DNA of 64,000 nucleotides from Celoporthe dispersa (taxonomy: Eukaryota > Ascomycota > Sordariomycetes > Diaporthales > Cryphonectriaceae): assembly GCA_016584495.1 (NCBI GenBank), contig WAID01000003.1, positions 6,590,501 to 6,654,500 on the forward strand, read 5' to 3'. Positions within the stretch are counted from its first letter, which is position 1, and each line of letters opens with the position of its first letter. Of this stretch, positions 30,595 to 43,236 are shown in pieces. A program made the position numbers and the translations under genes. The notes beneath the pieces were generated by a model that was not told the origin of the DNA, did no database searches, and was given only the letters and a program-made list of their open reading frames with translations.

Positions 30595-32890
30595 ATGTTC
30601 TCCTTCCTGTCCTCCTACCCGGAGGTGGACGCCTCAGAGGTCGATGGAACCACATACGACTACATTGTCGTCGGAGGTGAGCTGGTCTTCTCCTGATCTC
30701 CGCCTCAGGGCAGACACCTGGCGTGTCTCTCGCAAGCCAGCCCCTCTCGCTGACTTGAACCATCCTTCTTCAACATCATCCAGGCGGCACAGGAGGATGC
30801 GTAGTGGCATCCCGCCTCTCAGAGGACCCCAGCGTCTCGGTGCTGGTCGTCGAGAGGGGCCGAGTAGGCGACATCCTCCTCTCGCGCATCCCGCTCCCCA
30901 GCCAGGACATCTTAAACGGCGAGGCCAGACAGGTCGTGGCCGACCACTACAGCGAGCCCATCCCCAGCGCCAACGGCTACACGGCAAGGCTCTGGACCGC
31001 GCGTGGGCTCGGCGGTGCCTCGCGCCTCAACGCCATGATCCTGACCCGGGGCCCTCCTGCTGACTATACCTCCTGGGCTGATGAGGGGCTCGACGAGTGG
31101 TCGTGGGAGCGCGTGGAGCCTTATTTTCGGAAGATCGAGAACGCTGTTGCGCACCCGACCTCGGAGGCGAGAGGGCATGCTGGTGAGTGCCCCGTGTCTG
31201 GGCATGAAGGGAAATCGAGGAGGGGGGAGGAGGGAGGAGGGAGGAGGAAGAGGAAGAAGAAGAAGAGGCTGATGACAGGTCATCACGATGTCCGCAGGTC
31301 CGATCGAGTGCAGACAGTTTGACGTGCAGTTTGAGTGGGGGAAATAGTAAGTTGGGTGTGCACACCATATCTGGCCGCTCCTTTTTACTTACTTTTCGCA
31401 CCCGTAAAGCCTCCAGAAAGCTGCACAGACCGTGGGACTCCCCCCTGGCAGACGACGTCAACGACCCTTCGGCACCCGCCATGGGCTTCTACCGCGCCGA
31501 CCTGGCGATAGACGGCGCCGCACGCAGGAGGACCTCTTACCATGCCTATCTCAACAAGAAGATCGCCCTCGAGCGGCGTGGCCGCCTGACCGTCTGCACG
31601 GGGACGGTGGCCTCGCGCCTGGACGTGGACGGCGATGCAGGTGTCGTCCGAGGCGTCTACCTGCGTCCCGCGGAGGCAAGTCCAGCGGCACGAGGGGACG
31701 CATCCAGGAAGGGAGGCATCTACGTGAAGGCGAGGCGGGAGGTGATCGTCTGCTGCGGCGGGCTCATCACGCCACAGGTACTGATGCTCAGCGGCCTGGG
31801 CCCGAGACAGCAGCTCGAGAAGCACGGCATCCCTGTGGTCCGCGACCTGCCCCAGGTCGGCGCGTCTCTGGCTGACCACTACGCCATCCCCGTGCAGCTC
31901 GACGTGCCCCTCAAGGAGTCCATCCACCTGCTGACAACTGCGCTCTACGGTCTGTGGCACATGCTCCTCTGGCTCCTCTTTGGTATCGGCCTCCTGCGCC
32001 ACGGCTCCAACGTCAACACCATCTTCGTGCGCAGCGGCGCCCTTGACGACGCGACCATGACGGTGGCTGCGCGCGACCCGGACACCAATGAGGACAACAT
32101 GGACGCTAACGCGGTGCGCAACGTCCCGGACATCGAGATCATGATCATGCCCTGCAACTGCTTCAAGCGCCCCATCTACGAGCCCTTCCTCACCTTCTAC
32201 GCCTGCCTCGTCCAGCCCTTCTCCAAAGGTCGCGTTGAGCTCGCCGACGCCGACCCGCTGACGCTGCCCAAGGTCACCCACCCCATGCTGCGCGACGAGC
32301 GAGATCTACCACTCGCCCGTAAGGCCGTCCGCTTCGCCATGCGCCTGGCCGAGGCGTTTCAGACGTCGGGGTACCCGTATCCTGCGCCGCTGGCCTTTGC
32401 GCCGGGAAACAGGCCCGACCGTCTCGCCGAGTTCGAGCTGACGAGGAATGACCCGGAGTGGACGCGGCCCCCACAGACACACGGCGTCCCCATCGCCAAG
32501 AACCTCACCAGCGTCCCGTCTGCGGCCGAGAAGATGCCTCTTCTCGTTAACAACGACCATCCCAGCTCCGTGACGGCCACCACCAAGACCGACGGCCGCA
32601 CGTGGGCGACAGTCACAGACGACGAGATCGACCAGTACATCCGCACAGTAGCCACCACAAGCCTGCACACCTCCTGCACCTGCGCCATCTCCAAGGACGC
32701 GCAGTCGGGGGTCGTCGACCAGCGCCTGCGCGTGCACGGGGTGCGCAACTTGCGCTTGGCCGACACGAGCGTGTTCCCGCGCATGCCGAGCTCGCACACG
32801 ATGCTGCCTACTATTATGGTCGGGGAGAGGTGTGCCGATTTTATCAAGGAGGAGTGGGGGGCCGGTGGGAAGGGCAAGAAGACGGTGTAG
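30595..32890 (+). CDS. GMC-family FAD oxidoreductase, frameshifted
   Basis: FAD-dependent alcohol/choline dehydrogenase-like enzyme. Exons 30595-30676, 30784-31182, 31298-31346 and 31410-32890, all GT-AG. The dinucleotide motif VVGGGTGGCVVASRL (about 25-39) spans intron 1. ARGLGGASRLNAMILTRG and DYTSWADEG are the next GMC blocks. The C-terminal active-site region contains LHTSCTCAIS and SVFPRMPSSHTMLPTIMVGE, supplying a His-His pair like that of glucose or aryl-alcohol oxidases. A hydrophobic stretch near 385-405 (LLWLLFGIGLL) is unusual and may contact a membrane. At 31440-31445 a run of six C must be five for GLP to continue as LADDVNDPSAPAMG; corrected length is 669 residues. There is no signal peptide, so it is likely intracellular. 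The substrate cannot be told. Confidence 0.88.
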
Positions 32891-33471
32891 GAAGTTGGTT
32901 GGGCGGGCGGGCAGGCGGCCAGTCATGGTGGACTCGCTCATCTAGGGCCTAATTTGTGATTGGGTGGTGGTGTGAGGAGGCTTACATGGCTGGGTAGAGA
33001 CGGCAGCACATGGCGGAGTGCCTGATTTGGTTGTACAAACATATATGCATACATACATATATATATATAGATACGTACATACATAGATAAGAGACGACAT
33101 GCGTCGAGGTGGAGAGTTATCATCCCTTTCTAGAGAGACCCAAGAAAAGAAGCTAAATTTGAGGAATTCGGGTCGAATTGTTACCGTTTCATCAAAGACG
33201 AGGCCTGTATCTGTGTACCTGGTTCGATTCTGATGAAGATACGGGTCCGAGCCAAGATGATATTCTCTTGTTTTTTTTTTTTTTTTTGGTGGGAGACATA
33301 TTGAACGCGACAAGCTGGCGGGTTCGTTTCTTGTTTTATTTTATGATGAGCTTCTAAACCTATGTGCCCTTCGGTAATGCGCTTCGCAGTGCTCTTCCAG
33401 CCCTCATCGCACTATGTACGTTGAACTCCGATCAAGGCAAGACCCCGTTTGTCGCCGAAAAGATCCCCTGC
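32891..33471. other. Convergent intergenic region (GMC / SEC63)
   Basis: The two genes end towards each other. A TA/CATA-rich stretch runs from about 33040 to 33086 and a poly-T tract lies near 33272-33288. No gene. Confidence 0.55.
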
Positions 33472-35852
33472 TCAGTCCTCCGGCTCTGTGTCCGTATTAG
33501 TAGCGCTCGTGTCATCCTCTTCCTCCTCCGTGCCGCTCTCCTCTTCCGAGTCATCCTTCTTTGCCGGCGCCTGCTTTCTCCTGGGCGGGGGCGGTGCGTT
33601 GCCCTTGGCTGCGTTCATGATGCCGGCTATCGAATCTGTACAAAGTGTCAGCGCAAGATCCCACCATGTTCTATACAGGTCAGGACCGAGGAAGAAGAAA
33701 AAGACTTACCCTCGTCAGGCTCACTGATATCATCCTCCTCCTGCATCTTGGCGGCCTTGGCGGCGTCCTCCACCACCAGTGTGACCTCCATCTTGGTGTC
33801 AAAGCCGACGTAGCTATCGCACACGACGTGCATGACAAAGGTGTAGTGACCTGGGCTGGGCGGTGCAGCAAACTGTGCCTTGAACATGACCATATTGTAC
33901 GTGGGCGTCTTGCCGTCTTCCTCAAAGATGGGCTGGTCGAACGTGTGGAACGTGAATGGCGGCACGGCCATCTTCCCTTGCTTCGAGTCAGACAGGAATA
34001 CGTGCCACCGAGGAGAGTGTTCGCGGCCAAAGTAAGGGGCGAAGGCGAGCGGAGGCAGGATGGGCTTATCATCTCCGACTGTGACCGGCTTGCCGTCGGC
34101 CCCCTTGACGGTCCGCTTCTTGCGTCCGAGGATGGCGTCCAGGTCGTCTTCGGCGGGATCCACATCGACGAGGTCGAGCTCGTTCACCCCGGGCACGTTC
34201 TCAGACCCAGGCGGGATGACGCGGCCCTTGACGACGAGCTGAACCAGGGACGAGGGGATGATGAAGCGCTCGCCCTGCACCTTGAAGAAGGCCTTTGCGA
34301 CACGGAAGTAAGGAAGCTGCTTCGCCACGCTGACCGCCGCCTGGTACTGCTCCTCGGTGAGAAGATCCTTCCCGACAGTAAGCTTTCGCCGCTGCGCATC
34401 CGGCTGGTCCATGAGCCTCTGCACTGTGGTGGGCACCTTGGAGTCGCCATCGATGGCCTTGGCTATCGCCGGGGTGAGGTACGGGAGCTGGAGCAGGGGA
34501 GACGCCTGGGGAGACAAGGCCTGGATGATCCGCTGGCCGGCGTGGAAGGAGGCGAGGATAGGAGCAGTGATCTGGTACGCGGTCGTGATGGCGTTGAAGG
34601 ACTTGATCAGGGACTCGGCGATGGGCGCGACCTCAAACTTCTGCTTCTCCAGGGTCGCATCGTCCAGCTCGACACGGCCGAGGTAGGCCCACAGCAGGGC
34701 GAGCGTCTTCCTCCGCACCCCGTTGTCGAGGTCGTCCAGCTTCTCCTTGTCCTTGACCGACAGGCCGCCCGCGAAAGGCTGCACGTCGCCAGGCGTCAGG
34801 ATCCGCGACTCGAGTTTCGACAGCCCCGCGTCGGCCTTGTCGCCCTTGAGCACCTCGGCGAACTCCTTGCCGGTGCTCAGCGCCGTGATGACGCCGCCGA
34901 CGTCGGTATCCTGCTTGTACTCCTTGAACAGGTTGTTGGCGCTCTCCACCAGGACGCCCTCCTTGGAGCGGGCCTGGGTGCCGTACCACCACGAGCCGAC
35001 CAGGTAGGGCAGCAGGACGCCGAACAGCAGGAAGTAGACGAGCACGACATACTTGCCGTTGCCGTCCGAGATCATCAGCTTGGGCAGGGCGATGCCGATC
35101 TGGGTCCCCTGGCGTCCGTCTGGGTGGCCGTACAGGAGGTAGTTGTTGCGCACCTCCTCGTCCGTCAGCGCCTGGTAGGCCTTGGAGATGTCCACGTAGC
35201 GTTCGTTCAGGGACTCGATCGTCTCGTTCTTGGACGGGTCGGGCCTGATCTTGTCGGGGTGGAACTTGAGCGACAGCTTCTTGTAGGTGCGCTTGATGAC
35301 CTTCTCGGTGGCGGACTACATCACGGCAGCGGCAGAAGCAGCCATCACGGTCAGTATTCAGCTGAGCAGTCAGGCGTGAAAGGCCGATCATTGCTCCTCA
35401 GGGGCAGGTGGCGCATACCTCAGAGATGCCCAGGATATCGTAAGGGTTCCAGATCCGCTTCTCCACCGGCACCTCCACGTAGTATATCAGGTACGCCGTG
35501 TACACCATGATGGCCCAGCCCAGGATCACAAAGACCGCCAGCACTGGCCGTCGGCTCTGCTTCCGGTCCCTGGACCGTTGTGCGTCGACGAGGTTGGCAT
35601 GCTTGGGCTTGTAGTCGGACTGGATCCGGGTGAACTGCTTGGACGGGTCGCTGAACCAGCTGTTGGCCAGGACGTAGGTCAGGGGGAGCGTCGCGATCGT
35701 CGTGACTGTGAATGCAAAGAAGGGCCAGAGGTTGCCCTCGGTGTCTTGTACAAAGGTGAGACTGTCAGCAAGAGAGCTGCCCTCCACCTCCCCAGAGCGC
35801 TCGCTGGTCGAGCCGTGGGGGCGCACGTACCGTATGTGTAGTCGGAGCTCAT
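33472..35852 (-). CDS. SEC63: ER protein-translocation subunit Sec63
   Basis: Multi-pass ER protein that recruits Kar2/BiP to the Sec61 channel through a lumenal J-domain, driving post-translational import. Exons 35852-35831, 35744-35419, 35315-33710 and 33635-33472 give 705 residues with consistent phases and no frameshift. After MSSDYTYD, hydrophobic segments lie at about 12-30 (FFAFTVTTIATLPLTYVL) and 75-95. The J-domain covers about 106-175 with HPD at 135-137. A third membrane helix (VVLVYFLLFGVLLPYLVG) follows. The Brl/Sec63 domain runs to about 640. The acidic tail (EEESGTEEEEDD) matches the Sec62-binding end. It is oriented as the next gene, another J-domain protein. Confidence 0.95.
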
Positions 35853-37499
35853 GGTGAGCAGGAGGACATGTGGCGATAATGCAGGCTGGCGCCGAGGTCT
35901 CGGGGGAGGAAGGGGGAGGGAGGGAACGACCAAGTCGCAAAGAGGGTTCACAAGCCGTCCGTCTGGTCGTCGATACAAAGGAGGAACAAAAATGAGCGAC
36001 GTTTCTGCGAGACCGGGGGGCGGGACGCGGAAGGAGACAGAAACGAAATCGGCGACCTGCGACCTCTGGATGTCGGCCAGGACTTGGTCCTATGGGGATT
36101 ACTGGATAGCGGGTGAGGTTCGCCCAGGTGAGAGAGAGGGAGAGAGGGTTTGGCTGCGCCTTTGACGCTGGACTCGAGGACGACAATATGCAAGGGCCAG
36201 TTTAAGCTTCCTGGAGTTGCTTGAACCGGATGCCAGGTGGCCTGGAAATTTTGGGCAGGGGTCAGTCATCCAAGCACCAAGCCAAAAAGTACTTCCCCGG
36301 TCGCAACCTGAAGTGAACACATGGGCCACTTTCCCGCTAAGCAAAGAGCCGCCCCCCCCACTATACGCACCCCTCCGTAGTGTGCTGGCCTGCTCCCCCT
36401 GGCCGCGTCACTAATCCAGGACTGGGTGTGGACTAGTAATCAGCCTCATCCTCACTGCAACTTGGTGAGGACAATGGTGGGATCAACACTAGGCCCTCTA
36501 CAGGTCGAAATGGTGAGAATGAATTAGGGAGAGGGAAACAAGGAAGAAGAACAGAGAAGAGAGAGAGAGAGAGAGAAAGGAAAAAACAGAACAAAGAGTA
36601 TGAAATCTTTTATTCCACAGGAATTGGTCATCATCACAAGGCACACGAGTCAGAAGACACATATACTATGTACAGTAACACACTTTACGTTATCTGGTAT
36701 TGAGCTCAGAGACTCTCGTTCTCTCTCTCTCTTCTATCTGTATGGCCTGGACACGAATAGCAACATGGCAGCTGGATAAGCCTGAACGAACAAGCTGATG
36801 CAAGTGAGCATAAGCAAGCAGAGGACAAGAATACAAGAGATATACTGGCCCTCTGTCACTGCTGGTCTCGAAATATCTTCATGCTCCATGGGTTCTACCC
36901 CTCTCACCCCCTCCCCCATCAGTTTTCTCCTGACGCCAGAGTCCCCAATGCGATGTTCGGAGAGAAGAAAAAAAAAGAGGAAAAAATAAAACATGAGGTA
37001 AAATGAAGAAATGATACCAAACCCGTCTGTACCTGGTAGGCAGTAGATCCAGGTTAGAGCATGGCTCCTCCTGTCTCGTGTTGCCCGGTTCTCCCTGGGA
37101 AGAAATGATCCCGCTTCTTTTTTTCTTTTCTATGCTGGATAAACATCATCAGGTTGCCCCATATCTTCGCATGATACACCTCAACGTATACGCCGCGCCG
37201 AGGACCAACAGCACCGGTACCAATGTCTGCAAGGGAAGGAGGACGATAGAGGCGAGGACGGCCATGCCGACCTGGCGGAGCTGTTGTAGCTGCCCGTCGC
37301 GAGCCTGGGCAGATGCTTCCACCTGGGCACGCCACCACGATGCCGCATTTCGACAGTATCCGCCGTCTTCTTCATCTTTCTCACGTCTACTGCTCTGTTG
37401 CTGACCCTGCTCCCCAACATCGGAGCAGGCTGATTCACTCTCGTCGTCGTCGTCGTCGTCATCGTCGTCGTCTTCGTCGTTCTCGTCCTCGTCCCCATG
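35853..37499. other. Intergenic region (SEC63 promoter, DnaJ-TPR 3' side)
   Basis: No gene recognised. It contains a GA microsatellite near 36555-36577, several A tracts, and the TCG tract listed separately. Confidence 0.5.
37441..37496. repeat. TCG/CGT trinucleotide tract after the DnaJ-TPR stop codon
   Basis: About eighteen imperfect TCG units directly beyond the stop codon at 37500-37502 of the minus-strand gene. It would lie in the 3' UTR and is open in the +1 frames, where it would encode repetitive Thr/Arg/Asp. Confidence 0.8.
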
Positions 37500-39834
37500 T
37501 CAAGAGAAGTGGAAACCGCCTTGTGTTCCGCCAAACCCGCCTGGGTAGCCCCGTGATCGACCGCCACCCTGAGGGAAGGAGAAGCCGCCACCACCACCGG
37601 GAAAGCCACCGCCACCGAAGCCTCCGCCGCCACCAAAGCCACCGGACTGGCCGAACAGCTGGGAGAGGATCTCCGGGTCGAGAGGCACGCCCTGGGCACC
37701 GCCGCCAAATCCGCCTCCGCCGCCGCCGAACATGTCGGACATATCAATGTCATCACCAGCGTCGTATCGAGCCCGTTTCCTGTGTCGGCTGTTAGCACGT
37801 GGTCGGCTATATGGGAACTTTTACTGTTGGGCCCGCAAGACTTACTGAGGATCACTCAACGTCTCGTAGGCCTCGCTAATGTCCTTGAACTTGGCCTCAG
37901 CCTCGGCATTGCCGGGATTCTTGTCGGGGTGGTGCTGGATGGCCATCTTCCGGTAGGCCTTCTTGATCGTGTTGTCATCAGCATCCTTGGCGACGCCGAG
38001 GATCTTGTAGTAGTCTTTGCGCTGGCTCTTCTTGTGCTCCAGCTCGGCCTTGCGGGCCTCCCTCTGGGCTGCGGTGTCGGATGGATCGGCCTCGGCGATC
38101 GCCTTCCACTCCCGCACGGCCTCCTCCCACCTCTCGGCACCGCCCAGGGCGTTCGCCTTGGTCTTGCGAGCCTTGGAGTAGCCGGGGTCCAGCCGGAGGG
38201 CCTCGTCGCAGTCCTCGATGGCCTTCTCGTACTCCTTGAGCTTGTTGTAGCAGAGGGCACGGTTCTGCAGGATCTTGGAGTTGGTCGACTTGTTGGCGGG
38301 GTCCACGCCGAGAGCCTCTGTGTACTTGTCAATGGCGTTCTGCCACCGGCCGGACTTGTAGTTGGTGTTGCCGTCCTCCTTCAGCTTGTTCAGGTTCCTG
38401 ATCACCTTCAGCCACTTGATGGCGTCTCGGAAGTCGGGGTCACAGTCGATGGCCATGCGGAGGACCTGCATGGCCTTGTCGTTCTCGCCCTGTCCGTAGA
38501 GCCCACGGGCCCTCAGCACCAGGGCCTCGGGGTCCTGGCTGTTTGTCCTCAGCAGCTGCGTGGCAACATTCTGGGCCTCGCCCAGGTTGTTCTCGCCACC
38601 CATCTTCAGGTAGGCCTCGCCGCGCATCAGCTGCCACTTTCGCGGCTTCCGCGCGCCGGGGCCGAGCAGCCTCTCGGCCATGTCCAGCGCGTGCAGCACC
38701 ATAGAGGGCCAGATCCCTCGCGCAGCCCCCTGCCGGGCCGACGCGATGTACTGCAGCATGTCCTTGGCCTGCTGCATGTCCTTGGCCGAAGGGGCGGGCT
38801 GGATCCGCTGGAAGGTGACCATGGCCTCCTCGGGCTGGCCAAGGTTCGTGTAGATTCGGGCGAGGCGCAGCAGGATCTTGGGGTTGGTAGAGTCTAGATC
38901 GACAGCCCTCTTGCAGTCCTCGAGGGCGGCCTCGTAGCGACCGTCGGCCATATATGCCGCAGCCCTGTTGCCCAGGTAAGTGGCCGAGTCCGGCTGCAGT
39001 TCGACAGCTGCACAAGTCTTTGTGTTAGCTTATCAACCTTGGTCTAGAGAGGGGGGGGGGGGAGACCAGTGCCGTGGCATATTGTTGCATACCTCGGGTG
39101 TATTCCTCAATGGCGCGCTTGTAGTTCTTCTCCTTAAAGAACTTGTTGCCCAGGGTCTTGAAGACCTCGGCCTCGTCAGCCGGCGTGGGAGGGGGGCTGT
39201 TCGGGTCGCTCGTGTGGGGTGGTGGTGCGGGAGCGTCCTCTTTCTTGGGCGACGACGCTCCATTGGTGGCCGGAGGGGGTGTCTGCGCAGGCGTCCGCTC
39301 TGCTGCCGGTGGCGAGGTTTTCCTCTGGGAGGGAGAGGCCGGCGCCGAGGTGGCACTGGGAGGATCAACGTCCATCCTGTCGACGGAGTCGCGCTCGCTC
39401 ATGGCTGATGATAAGGCGGAGAGCCTCTTGATCTCGTCGGGTGGGAGGTTGAGGGGGTGAGTGTCGGGGTCGACCTTGTTCCGCCGGCTGGAGGATTTGC
39501 CCAGATCGGAAGAGACTCTGGAGAAGCGCCGGGAGGAGCGTTTTGACTCGGCAGCAGCAGCGGCGGCGGCAGTGGAGGAAGAGGAGGAGGAGGCAAAGTT
39601 GGGAGAAGCCGGCGAGGCGGCTCTAGCGGACTTTTTTGTGGGCGAGGCAGAGGCCGACTTTGACTTGTGCAGAGACTTCAGGGGCAATCTTGTCGAGGGA
39701 GTCGACTCGGAGTGCGAATGATAATGCAGGTCGTCGTCCCGGCTGCGGTCGCGGCGCAGGTCGTCTTCCTGAAGCTTCTGATCCTCCGGGTGGGATTTTT
39801 TGGTTTGCCTCTTGCTGCTGCTGAAGAACTTCAT
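37500..39834 (-). CDS. TPR and J-domain co-chaperone (DNAJC7/TPR2-like)
   Basis: Hsp70/Hsp90 co-chaperone combining TPR repeats and a J-domain. Exons 39834-39093, 39007-37846 and 37779-37500 give 727 residues with agreeing phases. The first 215 residues are Ser/Pro-rich, basic and disordered. TPR motifs start near 220 (EVFKTLGNKFFKEKNYKRAI) and continue through about 560 in two groups, with LKEDGNTNYKSGRWQNAIDK starting the second. The J-domain (DYYKILGVAKDADDNTIKKA) has HPD at 607-609. A short Gly/Phe-rich tail follows (many GGGGFGG repeats). This order, TPR-TPR-J, is that of DNAJC7. The frame is intact, including the G-rich tail. It and SEC63 are co-oriented neighbours. Confidence 0.9.
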
Positions 39835-42282
39835 TGAGTCGAGTTTGGGTGGGCAAACAGGCGCTAGTGTAATCCGTAATAGTGTGTAGAGACGGTGCTG
39901 GCTGGCGGGGAATCCTTCCTTAATTTTTTTTTAAAAAAAAAAGATAGCACTGAGCTGTGAAGGAGTGACCTCTGGACCTGACTGACTCGAAAAGGTACAC
40001 CCGACGCACCAGCAGTGAGTGAGCGAGCGACTCGACCAACACTGCTCGCTATTGAATGCTGGACTCGACAAAGGGCTGCTCAGCTCTTGGTATATCTTGT
40101 CTTGTTGTCGTGGGCTCTTGATCTTGAAGTTTTTGTTGACAAGTATCGTGTTGGCAGTGAGGGGTTACCTTTTGTGTTCCTTTTTGGTTTCTTCTTCTTC
40201 TCTCTTCTCCCCCTCCCCTTCTTTTCTTTGTTGCCACTCGGTAGGGGTTCTACCGCAGGGGCCAGCTTGGTAAGCCACAATTCAGGCCTGTCTGTACAGA
40301 AAAGTAGAAAAAAAAGTCCCCTAGGCAGCGCGTAACGGTGCTCGAATTGCTGTCTTTTTTTTTCTCCCGTTCCTTTTTTTCTTTCTTTTTTTTTTGTGTG
40401 AAAAGGGTTGGTTCCTATCCTAGCGTGAGAATTGCAGTGCTCATATGAGTAACTGTTTTGTGAGCACACACAAACACACATATACATACAGAAAGAAAGG
40501 AGGGGAAAAAAAAAGGCAAATTTGTTTGTGTTGTGTTGGGATGTTAGGAGACACGCGTCAGCGTTGGACGGGGCGAGGTGTTCAGTAAAACGTAGAGGTC
40601 GGCTTTTGGAGTAGGTTGCAGCAATGGCGGGCAGGTGCAGACAAGGTTGTTGCAGGCCACTCACTCGCTCTCTCCAGGCCGAGTTCCGTTAAAGTTCAAC
40701 GGTCCACCGTCCTCACTTTCAGCCCTTCCTCTCTGTCTGTTTCCGACCTTTTCGGTGCAGGTGGGCGCCGAAGGGGGGGGGGGTGTGTGGCAGCGCAGCT
40801 AGGCAGCTGAGCGTTGAGATTGAGGCGCAATCCCTTTCCCCTGTCTCTTCCCGCAGTCGCAGGGCTGCGGCTGTCTTGTCAGATCTGTCACAAAAATCTT
40901 GGTGACTGACTCTCTTGGGCTGTGACTATCGGTTGCTGTTGGTGGCCACAGGGCATGCGCTGGTCGAAGTGGAGGCTTTCTGGGCGACAGTAAAAGAAAG
41001 CTGGTACGGCAGTGGACACAGCAGGAAATGCTGTGGATGATGATGACGACAACAGCAACAACAACAAACAACAGAAGCACGGCCCCAGGGCAGACTGAAG
41101 GGTTTTCGATCGCTGCTGCTGCTGGAGTGACAGCTCTCAAGGTCGTATCACCGGCACCATATAGAGCGAGGGAGAGAGGGAGAGAGGAAGAGGCGAGCTG
41201 GCCCTGCTGGTTTGGGCCTGTGAAGAGAGAAGCGAGAGTGACATTCAGAAGAGCCTAAGGTAAGCAGCAACGCCTCGATACGCGCCTATCATTCCGAACC
41301 CCCTGCTCTATTGGTTTCTTCCAGTGCATTCTATGCGTCCTGTTGCAAAATGGTGCAACCATCCGAGTGGCCCACCGGGTTAAACACGCTGTTCATCACC
41401 GCAGTTTTCAACCACCTCCATTTCGATCGGCGCCAATAAGGGCCCATGTCAACAGAGACCATCTCCACTGTCTAGCATCTGGGGGCTGTGCTTGCATCTG
41501 TGATGATGCGCAGACCGTTATGGGGTAATCAATTTAGTGCATATCTTCTTGAAATCAACTAACTACCAGAGATAGGGAAGAGAGGAAAAAAGGAAGAAAA
41601 TAGTCCTCTGTCAGATGCCATCAACATCCATCATTAGCATCGCTAATATTAACCAGCAGAACATCTGCCAGGACCAACCCCTCCCCCTCACCCAAATGGA
41701 AAAGTATAAAGCAAAACGCGGCCGGGACCGAAGCGCCCATGCAGGGACATAGCACCACACGGCATGGATTCCCGTTCGTTGGTTGCTTCGTGGGTCCGGG
41801 GAAGACAACCCCGGAAATGGTAACATTCCGTGAGATTTGGGGCACTCAGACAACATGAACGATCCTTTGGCAGAGATATTATTGCTACTACAATACTGTC
41901 TGTGGTTTCCTTTTTAAAGAGAATCCCGAGAGGTTCGAGGACAAACCCCCACAAGGAAGAGACTCAATACCCTCTACCGTATACCATCTGCTCGAAGGCG
42001 TCGAGTTCATGACACTATGGGACTGTTCGAGTTGCTGGCCTACCAGACAGACACCTTTCACCAGGCTTCTCTTGTAACCGTCATCTGATGGGCCTGTTTT
42101 CGCCCTTATACCACAGTATTCGTCTTTCTGGCACATGCTCTATTCAACACGCATAGGCTCAGCGACAAGGGGATCTCCATACTCTCTAGAGATTCATGCT
42201 CGTGCTCGCGCTCGCCAGACACCAGCTACAGTCATAAAAGAAATTTTTTAAAAAAAAATGGTATCATTTATCGTATGTCTCG
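39835..42282. other. Long intergenic region (DnaJ-TPR promoter, light-chain 3' side)
   Basis: About 2.4 kb with no recognised gene. It holds several homopolymer tracts: A/T runs near 39926-39945 and 40351-40395, and a G run near 40774-40783. Short frames only. Confidence 0.4.
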
Positions 42283-43236
42283 TCACTCCTCAGCCTCCTC
42301 GTCCCCTTCCTCCGCCGGGGTATGCCCGTTGCCCCCACCAGCGATCGAGGTCACAAACTCTTGGTATCTGAAGACCTCGCCCCTCTTGCCGAACCCGCCC
42401 GCGCCGGCTCCCTTCGCCTTGCCGCCGAACGCCCTCTTCCCAGAGAACCCAGATATGACCTGGTCTATCTCAGCGGCCGTGAGCGCCCTCTCGCCAGGCT
42501 CCGGCGCCGTGTGCAACAAGGCGTCGCGCAGCTCGGCCAGGTCCACCTGACCACTGTCATCATTATCAAAGGCCGAGAATGCAGAGAGCAGTTCCGAGCT
42601 CGGGGACAGGGAGGCCAGGCTGGTGGCGATGGTGTTGAGGAAGGTCGCGAGCGTGATGGTCTGCGGGGCGGAGGGAGGGAAGAACCGGGAGACCTCTGAT
42701 GCCGTAGAGGGCAGTCCTGTTGCAAGAGAGTTAGCGACCCTGTGCTGGAGGCATCACGCTGGCGCGGCGGCGCCGGGCTGCATACCCAGCTGGTTCAGCA
42801 TGTCGGCGACATCCTCCCTGTTTACGGACCCATCACTGTCCCTGTCCAGTATCTGGAAGCCCTCCCGCAGCGTCCGCACCTGCGCCGGCTGCAGCTGCGA
42901 CAGAGCGTTTCCGTGGCCTATCGCAGACGCCGCTGACGCGTTCGACACGAGAGGAGGGCGCTGCTGGCCGCTTGGCGACCCGTGCATTTCTCTTGAAGGC
43001 TGCCGCGTCGCTTGGCCCCGCGGTGTGAGGCTATCTGCGGTCCCGCTCGGCGTCGACGAGCTGCTGCCGGAGGCGAACCTCGAGTGGCTGTTCACCTGAC
43101 CTGCTTTCGGCGTGGACTGTCGCAGAGGGGAGGGCGAGGCGGGTGATTCTGGTCGGCGGAAGGGAGAGCTGCGTGGGGAGGAGGCAAGACTTGCACCTCC
43201 TCCGAGGGAAGAGGTCTTTACATGACCTGAGGGCAT
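42283..43236 (-). CDS. EF-hand protein, myosin regulatory light chain-like
   Basis: Calcium-binding protein of the calmodulin superfamily. Exons 43236-42786 and 42716-42283 give 294 residues; phase 1 GT-AG intron, frame intact. The first 110 residues are Ser/Pro-rich and disordered. The first EF loop DRDSDGSVNRED (about 131-142) keeps all calcium ligands. A second loop, DNDDSGQVDLAE, is at about 201-212. A further degenerate EF unit near 225-270 is interrupted by a Gly/Ala/Lys-rich insertion. Two lobes joined this way, with a long disordered N-terminus, fit fungal myosin-II regulatory light chains, which act at the contractile ring and septum. An unrelated calmodulin-like function is possible. 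It is the only gene in a roughly 5 kb stretch. Confidence 0.72.

Noticed and set aside
33645..35510. 621-codon plus-strand frame
   Set aside because: Antisense shadow of SEC63 exon 3.
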